Of a DNA stretch of 64,000 bases, positions 57,797 to 64,000 are shown in pieces (position 1 is the stretch's first letter; each line of letters opens with the position of its first letter). The position numbers were made by a program, and so were the translations under genes. Location: assembly GCF_043290135.1 (NCBI RefSeq), contig NW_027464603.1, positions 248,001 through 312,000 of the forward strand, written 5' to 3'. Source of the DNA: Rhipicephalus microplus. Its lineage: Eukaryota; Arthropoda; Arachnida; Ixodida; Ixodidae. The notes beneath the pieces are model-generated. The model was not told the origin of the DNA. It saw only the letters and a list, made by a program, of their open reading frames with translations, and searched no databases.

Positions 57797-59680
57797 CTAG
57801 AAACTCCAAATTAAGAAACTCCGCAACTAGAAACTCCGCAACTTGAAACTCCACAACTAGAGACTCCATAACTAGGAACTCCACAACTAGAAACTCCACA
57901 ACTACAGACTCCACAACGACAAACTCCACAACTAGAAACTCCACAACCGGAAACTCCGCAACCAGAAACTCCACAACTAGAAATTCCACAACCAGAGACG
58001 CAACAACTTGAGACTCCACAACTAAAAACTCCACAGCTAGAAACTCCACAACTAGAAACTCCGCAACTATAAACCCAGCAACTAGAAACTCCACAACAAG
58101 AAACTCCATAACTAGAAACTCCACAACTTGGAACACCACAACTAGATACTCCACAACTACAAATTCCACAACTAGAAACTCCAAATTTAGAAACTCCGTA
58201 ACTAGAAACTCCGCAACTTGAAACTCCACAACTACAACCTCCATAACTAGAAACTCCACAACTAGAAACTCCACAACTACAGACTCCACAACTACAAACT
58301 TCACAACTAAAAACTCCACAACCAGAAACTCCGCAACTAGAAACTCCACAACTAGAAATTCCACAACCAGAGACTCAACAACTAGAGACTCCACAACTAA
58401 AAACTCCACAACTAGAAACTCCACAACTAGAAACTCCGCAACTAGAAACCCAGCAACTAGAAACTCCACAACCAGAAACTCCACACCTATAAATTCCACA
58501 ACTTGAAACTCCACAACTAGAAACTCAGCAACTAGAAACTCAACACCTAGAAACTCCACAACTAGAAACTCCACAACTAGAAACTCCACAACTAGAAACT
58601 ATGCAACTAGAAACTCCACAGCTAGAGACTCCATAACTAGGAACTCCACAACTAGAAACTCCAAAACTACAAACTCCACAACTACAAACTCCAAATTTAC
58701 AAACTCCACAACTAGAAACTCCGCAACTTGAAACTCCACAACTAGAAATTCCACAACCAGAGACTCAACAACTTGAGACTCCACAAATAAAAACTCCACA
58801 AGTAGACACTCCACAACTAGACAATTCGCAACTAGAAACTCCACAACTAGAGACTCCACTAGAAAATTCCGCAACTAGAAACTCCACAACTACGAACCTC
58901 ACAACTTGAAACTCCACAACTAGAAACTCCGCAACTAGAAACTCCACAGCTAGAAACTCCACAACTTGAGACTTCGCAACTAGAAACTCGGCAACTAGAA
59001 ACTCAACAACTAGAAACTCCACAACTAAAAACTCCACAACTAGAAACACCACAACTAGATACTCCACAACTACAAATTCCACAACTAGAAACTCCAAATT
59101 TAGAAACTCCGCAACTAGAAACTCCGCAAATTGAAACTCTACAACTAGAGACTCCATAACTAGGAACTCCACAACTAGAAACTCCACAACCAGAAACTCC
59201 GCAACTAGAAACTCCACAACTATAAATTCCACAACCAGAGACTCAACAACTAGAGACTCCCCAACTAAAAACTCCACAACTAGAAACTCCACAACTAGGA
59301 ACAACACTCCTATAAATTCCACAACTTGAAACTCCACAACTACAAACTCAACAATTAGAGACTCCACACCTAGAAACTCTGCAACTAGAAACTCCACAAC
59401 TAGAAACTTCATAACTAGAAACTATGCAACTAGAAACTCTGCAACTAGAAACTCCACAGCTAGAAACTCCACAACTAGAAACTCCATAACTAGAAACTCC
59501 ACAGCTAGAGGCTCCGCAACTAGAAACTTCACAGCTAGAAACTCTGCAACTAGAAACTCCGCAACTAGAGACTCCGCAACTAGAAACTCCACAACTTGAA
59601 ACTCCACAACTAGAAGCTCCGCAACTAGAAACTCCACAGCTAGAACGTCCGCAACTAGAAACTCTGCAACTAGAAACTCC
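57797..59680 (+). repeat. 4,136-bp spaced block, left copy
   Basis: This 1,884-base block matches 61,933-63,816 at an offset of 4,136. Markers shared by both copies are GAGACGCAACAACTTGAG, CCAAATTTACAAACTCC, the AATAAA unit and the AGAAAATTCC short unit (about 58,859 and 62,995). The offset is 276 units minus 4 bases, which equals the two short units between the copies, at about 58.86 and 61.24 kb. Confidence 0.85.
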
Positions 59681-61932
59681 GCAACTAGAAACTCCACAGC
59701 TAGAAACTCCACAACTAGAAACTCCACAACTAGAAACTCCACAGCTAGAGGCTCCGCAACTAGAAACTTCACAGCTAGAAACTCTGCAACTAGAAACTCC
59801 GCAACTAGAGACTCCGCCACTAGAAACTCCACAACTAGAAACTCCACAACTAGAAGCTCCGCAACTAGAAACTCCACAGCTAGAACGTCCGCAACTAGAA
59901 ACTCTGCAACTAGAAACTCCACGACTAGAAACTCCACAACTAGAAACTTCACAACTAGAAACTCCACAACTAGAAACTCCACAACTAGAGACTCCACAAC
60001 TAGAGACTCCGCAACTAAAAACTCCACAGCTAGAAACTCCGCAACTAGAAACTCCGCAACTAGAATCTCCACAACTAGAGACTCCATAACTAGGAATTCC
60101 ACAACTAGAAACTCCACAACTACAGACTCCACAACTACAAACTCCACAACTAGCAACTCCACAACTAAAAACTCCGCAACTAGAAACTCCGCAACTAGAA
60201 ACTCCACAACTAGAGACTCCATAACTTGAAACACCACAACTAGATACTCCACAACTACAAATTCCACATCTAGAAACTCCAAATTAAGAAACTCCGCAAC
60301 TAGAAACTCCGCAACTTGAAACTCCACAACTAGAGACTCCATAACTAGGAACTCCACAACTAGAAACTCCACAACTACAGACTCCACAACGACAAACTCC
60401 ACGACTAGAAACTCCACAACCGGAAACTCCGCAACTAGAAACTCCACAACTAGAAATTCCACAAACAGAGACTCAACAACTTGAGACTCCACAACTAAAA
60501 ACTCCACAGCTAGAAACTCCACAACTAGAAACTCCGCAACTATAAACCCAGCAACTAGAAACTCCACAACAAGAAACTCCACAAATAGAAACTCCACAAC
60601 TTGGAACACCACAACTAGATACTCCACAACTACAAATTTCACAACTAGAAACTCCAAATTTAGAAACTCCGTAACTAGAAACTCCGCAACTTGAAACTCC
60701 ACAACTACAACCTCCATAACTAGGAACTCCACAACTAGAAACTCCACAACTACAGACTCCACAACTACAAACTTCACAACTAAAAACTCCACAACCAGAA
60801 ACTCCGCAACTAGAAACTCCACAACTAGAAATTCCACAACCAGAGACTCAACAACTAGAGACTCCACAACTAAAAACTCCACAACTAGAAACTCCACAAC
60901 TAGAAACTCCACAACTAGAAACTCCGCAACTAGAAACCCAGCAACTAGAAACTCCACAACCAGAAACTCCACACCTATAAATTCCACAACTTGAAACTCC
61001 ACAACTAGAAACTCAACAACTAGAAACTCAACACCTAGAAACTCCACAACTAGAAACTCCACAACTAGAAACTCCACAACTAGAAACTATGCAACTTGAA
61101 ACTCCACAACTAGAGACTCCATAACTAGAAACTCCACGACTAAAAACTTCTTAACTACAAACTCCACAACTAGAAACTCCGCAAATAGAAACTCCACAAC
61201 TAGACAATTCGCAACTAGAAACTCCACAACTAGAGACTCCACTAGAAAATTGCGCAACTAGAAACTCCACAACTACGAACCTCACAACTTGAAACTCCAC
61301 AACTAGAAACTCCGCAACTAGAAACTCCACAGCTAGAAACTCCACAACCTGAGACTTCGCAACTAGAAACTCGGCAACTAGAAACTCAACAACTAGAAAC
61401 TCCACAACTAAAAACTCCACAACAAGAAACACCACAACGAGATACTCCACAACTACAAATTCCACAACTAGAAACTCCAAATTTAGAAACTCCGCAGCTA
61501 GAAACTCCGCAAATTGAAACTCTACAACTAGAGACTCCATAACTAGGAACTCCACAACTAGAAACTCCACAGCTACCGACTCCACAACTACAGACTCCAC
61601 AACTAGAAACTCCACAGCTAGAGACTCCACAACTAGAAACTCCACAAATACGAACCCCACAAATACGAACCCCGCAACTAGAAGCTCCATAACTAGAAAC
61701 TCCGCAACTAGAAACTCCACAACTTGAGACTTCGCAACTAGAAACTCCACAACTAGAAACACCACAACTACAGACTCCACAACTACAAACTCCACAACTA
61801 GAAACTCCACAACTACGAACCTCACAACTAGAAACTCCAACACTAGAAACTCCACAACTTGGGACTTCGCAACTAGAAACTCCACAACTTGAGACTTCGC
61901 AACTAGAAACTCGGCAACTAGAAACTCCCCAA
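59681..61932 (+). repeat. Segment copied from the 38-40 kb type
   Basis: About 60,170-61,540 follows 38,050-39,160 and then 40,120-40,400 with shared rare variants: CACGACTAAAAACTTCTTAAC, CTACAAATTTCAC, AAAATTGCGCAAC, CACAACCTGAGACTTCG and CACAACAAGAAACACC. The offset to 38-39 kb is 22,114 bases, dropping to 22,039 after five units are lost near 61,197. The tagged units with the ACAAATACGAACCCC doublet follow at about 61,642. Confidence 0.78.
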
Positions 61933-63816
61933 CTAGAAACTCCAAATTAAGAAACTCCGCAACTAGAAACTCCGCAACTTGAAACTCCACAACTAGAGAC
62001 TCCATAACTAGGAACTCCACAACTAGAAACTCCACAACTACAGACTCCACAACGACAAACTCCACAACTAGAAACTCCACAACCGGAAACTCCGCAACCA
62101 GAAACTCCACAACTAGAAATTCCACAACCAGAGACGCAACAACTTGAGACTCCACAACTAAAAACTCCACAGCTAGAAACTCCACAACTAGAAACTCCGC
62201 AACTATAAACCCAGCAACTAGAAACTCCACAACAAGAAACTCCATAACTAGAAACTCCACAACTTGGAACACCACAACTAGATACTCCACAACTACAAAT
62301 TCCACAACTAGAAACTCCAAATTTAGAAACTCCGTAACTAGAAACTCCGCAACTTGAAACTCCACAACTACAACCTCCATAACTAGAAACTCCACAACTA
62401 GAAACTCCACAACTACAGACTCCACAACTACAAACTTCACAACTAAAAACTCCACAACCAGAAACTCCGCAACTAGAAACTCCACAACTAGAAATTCCAC
62501 AACCAGAGACTCAACAACTAGAGACTCCACAACTAAAAACTCCACAACTAGAAACTCCACAACTAGAAACTCCGCAACTAGAAACCCAGCAACTAGAAAC
62601 TCCACAACCAGAAACTCCACACCTATAAATTCCACAACTTGAAACTCCACAACTAGAAACTCAGCAACTAGAAACTCAACACCTAGAAACTCCACAACTA
62701 GAAACTCCACAACTAGAAACTCCACAACTAGAAACTATGCAACTAGAAACTCCACAGCTAGAGACTCCATAACTAGGAACTCCACAACTAGAAACTCCAA
62801 AACTACAAACTCCACAACTACAAACTCCAAATTTACAAACTCCACAACTAGAAACTCCGCAACTTGAAACTCCACAACTAGAAATTCCACAACCAGAGAC
62901 TCAACAACTTGAGACTCCACAAATAAAAACTCCACAAGTAGACACTCCACAACTAGACAATTCGCAACTAGAAACTCCACAACTAGAGACTCCACTAGAA
63001 AATTCCGCAACTAGAAACTCCACAACTACGAACCTCACAACTTGAAACTCCACAACTAGAAACTCCGCAACTAGAAACTCCACAGCTAGAAACTCCACAA
63101 CTTGAGACTTCGCAACTAGAAACTCGGCAACTAGAAACTCAACAACTAGAAACTCCACAACTAAAAACTCCACAACTAGAAACACCACAACTAGATACTC
63201 CACAACTACAAATTCCACAACTAGAAACTCCAAATTTAGAAACTCCGCAACTAGAAACTCCGCAAATTGAAACTCTACAACTAGAGACTCCATAACTAGG
63301 AACTCCACAACTAGAAACTCCACAACCAGAAACTCCGCAACTAGAAACTCCACAACTAGAAATTCCACAACCAGAGACTCAACAACTAGAGACTCCCCAA
63401 CTAAAAACTCCACAACTAGAAACTCCACAACTAGGAACAACACTCCTATAAATTCCACAACTTGAAACTCCACAACTACAAACTCAACAATTAGAGACTC
63501 CACACCTAGAAACTCTGCAACTAGAAACTCCACAACTAGAAACTTCATAACTAGAAACTATGCAACTAGAAACTCTGCAACTAGAAACTCCACAGCTAGA
63601 AACTCCACAACTAGAAACTCCATAACTAGAAACTCCACAGCTAGAGGCTCCGCAACTAGAAACTTCACAGCTAGAAACTCTGCAACTAGAAACTCCGCAA
63701 CTAGAGACTCCGCAACTAGAAACTCCACAACTTGAAACTCCACAACTAGAAGCTCCGCAACTAGAAACTCCACAGCTAGAACGTCCGCAACTAGAAACTC
63801 TGCAACTAGAAACTCC
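61933..63816 (+). repeat. 4,136-bp spaced block, right copy
   Basis: Right partner of 57,797-59,680. The left edge is a fusion: CCCCAACTAGAAACTCC joins directly to AAATTAAGAAACTCC, skipping several units that lie between these forms near 57.73-57.80 kb. The right edge is where this copy reads CTCCACGACTAG and the left copy CTCCGCAACTAG. From 63,817 to the window end only ordinary units of the same family are present, so the array clearly continues. Confidence 0.85.
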
Positions 63817-64000
63817 ACGACTAGAAACTCCACAACTAGAAACTTCACAACTAGAAACTCCACAACTAGAAACTCCACAACTAGAGACTCCACAACTAGA
63901 GACTCCGCAACTAAAAACTCCACAGCTAGAAACTCCGCAACTAGAAACTCCGCAACTAGAATCTCCACAACTAGAGACTCCATAACTAGGAATTCCACAA

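Larger units (their letters stand above)
4378..63003 (+). repeat. Short junction unit CCACTAGAAAATTCC (minus 2 bases), dispersed
   Basis: A 13-base unit CTAGAAAATTCCG or CTAGAAAATTGCG occurs once per module. I saw it at about 4,381 (with CCATTAG), 6,270, 9,447, 12,606, 16,820, 19,968, 22,216, 25,936, 29,009, 34,274, 39,204, 40,102, 45,750, 50,110, 54,453, 58,859, 61,243 and 62,995. The GCG version is limited to 39.2, 40.1 and 61.2 kb. With CTCCAACTAG it accounts for nearly all phase changes. The span covers the first to the last copy only. Confidence 0.82.
1..64000 (+). repeat. Tandem satellite array, 15-bp unit
   Basis: Every line of the window reads as head-to-tail copies of CAACTAGAAACTCCA or close variants, with both ends open. 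In the consensus the + strand has 7 A, 5 C, 2 T and 1 G, so it is about 40% GC with strong strand asymmetry. Frequent variants are CCG or CTG for CCA, CAG for CAA, CTTGAA or CTACAA for CTAGAA, GAGACT for GAAACT, and GAAATT for GAAACT. The unit never inverts and no foreign DNA interrupts it. Such length and uniformity are typical of eukaryotic satellite or large minisatellite DNA. I do not recognise the unit as a named satellite family and cannot give the species. Confidence 0.98.

Noticed and set aside
54942..58589. Minus-strand ORF of 1,215 codons, and others of 500-790 codons (e.g. 6,820-9,162, 36,591-38,963, 43,227-45,479)
   Set aside because: They consist only of pentapeptide repeats VEFLV and SSCGV, start wherever CCATAAC gives an ATG on the minus strand, switch repeat type at phase-shifting units and overlap in several frames. 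No domain, codon signal or promoter supports a gene.
1..64000. CRISPR array
   Set aside because: There are no spacers of unique sequence. Units abut directly with a 15-base period and no cas-like gene is present.
1..64000. Telomeric repeat
   Set aside because: The 15-base unit has no TTAGGG, TTTAGGG or similar core, and the minus strand lacks runs of G.
1..64000. Centromere with CENP-B-type boxes
   Set aside because: I saw no match to the CENP-B box core (TTCG followed by CGGGA). A centromeric role cannot be judged from sequence alone.
1..64000. G-quadruplex tract on the minus strand
   Set aside because: The minus-strand consensus has only one GG per 15 bases, so loops would be about 13 bases with two-G stacks, which is too weak to call.
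1..64000. Interferon-type (GAAANNGAAA) or heat-shock (GAANNTTC) regulatory sites formed by GAAACT
   Set aside because: Only one half of either motif occurs per unit and the 15-base spacing does not provide the second half at the required distance.
1..64000. tRNA, rRNA or other structured RNA gene
   Set aside because: No conserved RNA sequence is present, and A/C-rich direct repeats without inverted repeats cannot form the stems needed.
1..64000. Link between the 15-base period and nucleosome phasing (750 = 5 x 150)
   Set aside because: Other higher-order periods here do not fit a nucleosome length, so the single coincidence carries no weight.

Overview
The whole 64,000-base window is one uninterrupted tandem array of a 15-base unit, consensus CAACTAGAAACTCCA on the + strand. 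It runs off both ends of the window. I found no unique sequence, no credible gene, no RNA gene, no transposon and no inverted segment. At one unit per 15 bases the window holds roughly 4,270 units. All lie head to tail in the same orientation, so the + strand is rich in A and C throughout.

This is satellite or minisatellite DNA of a eukaryotic kind, as found in heterochromatin or other long repeat tracts. Three things point that way: the length without any interruption, the nested higher-order repeats, and substitutions that look like decay of methylated CpG. I cannot name the species. CTAG in almost every unit and the absence of genes make a bacterial or phage chromosome very unlikely.

Layout: 1-3,317 is a mosaic of the basic module. 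At 3,318-7,033 a 1.87-1.89 kb block occurs twice in tandem. From 5,921 to 12,256 a module of about 3.2 kb occurs twice, with deletions of whole units in the second copy. 12,257-13,466 is a transition. 13,467-14,804 is a 750-base period, 1.8 copies. 14,781-20,963 is a 3,148-base period, two copies. From 20,949 to 35,738 blocks of about 3.5 kb recur at 6,793 and 5,265 bases, interleaved with further copies of the 3,148-base block. 35,739-42,642 is a mosaic of long and short modules. 42,643-55,746 holds three tandem, nearly identical copies of a 4,345-base unit, the cleanest higher-order repeat here. 55,747-57,796 is a mosaic with private variants. From 57,797 a 1,884-base block recurs 4,136 bases on.

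Long open reading frames, up to 1,215 codons on the minus strand, are a by-product of the repeat. Fifteen is divisible by three and four of the six frames of the consensus have no stop, so chance alone gives pentapeptide ORFs such as QLETP on + and VEFLV or SSCGV on -. I annotate none as a gene. The real biology is in how the array evolved: in-register gain and loss of units, segmental amplification and a few inherited phase-shifting indels. I saw no convincing new molecular system.
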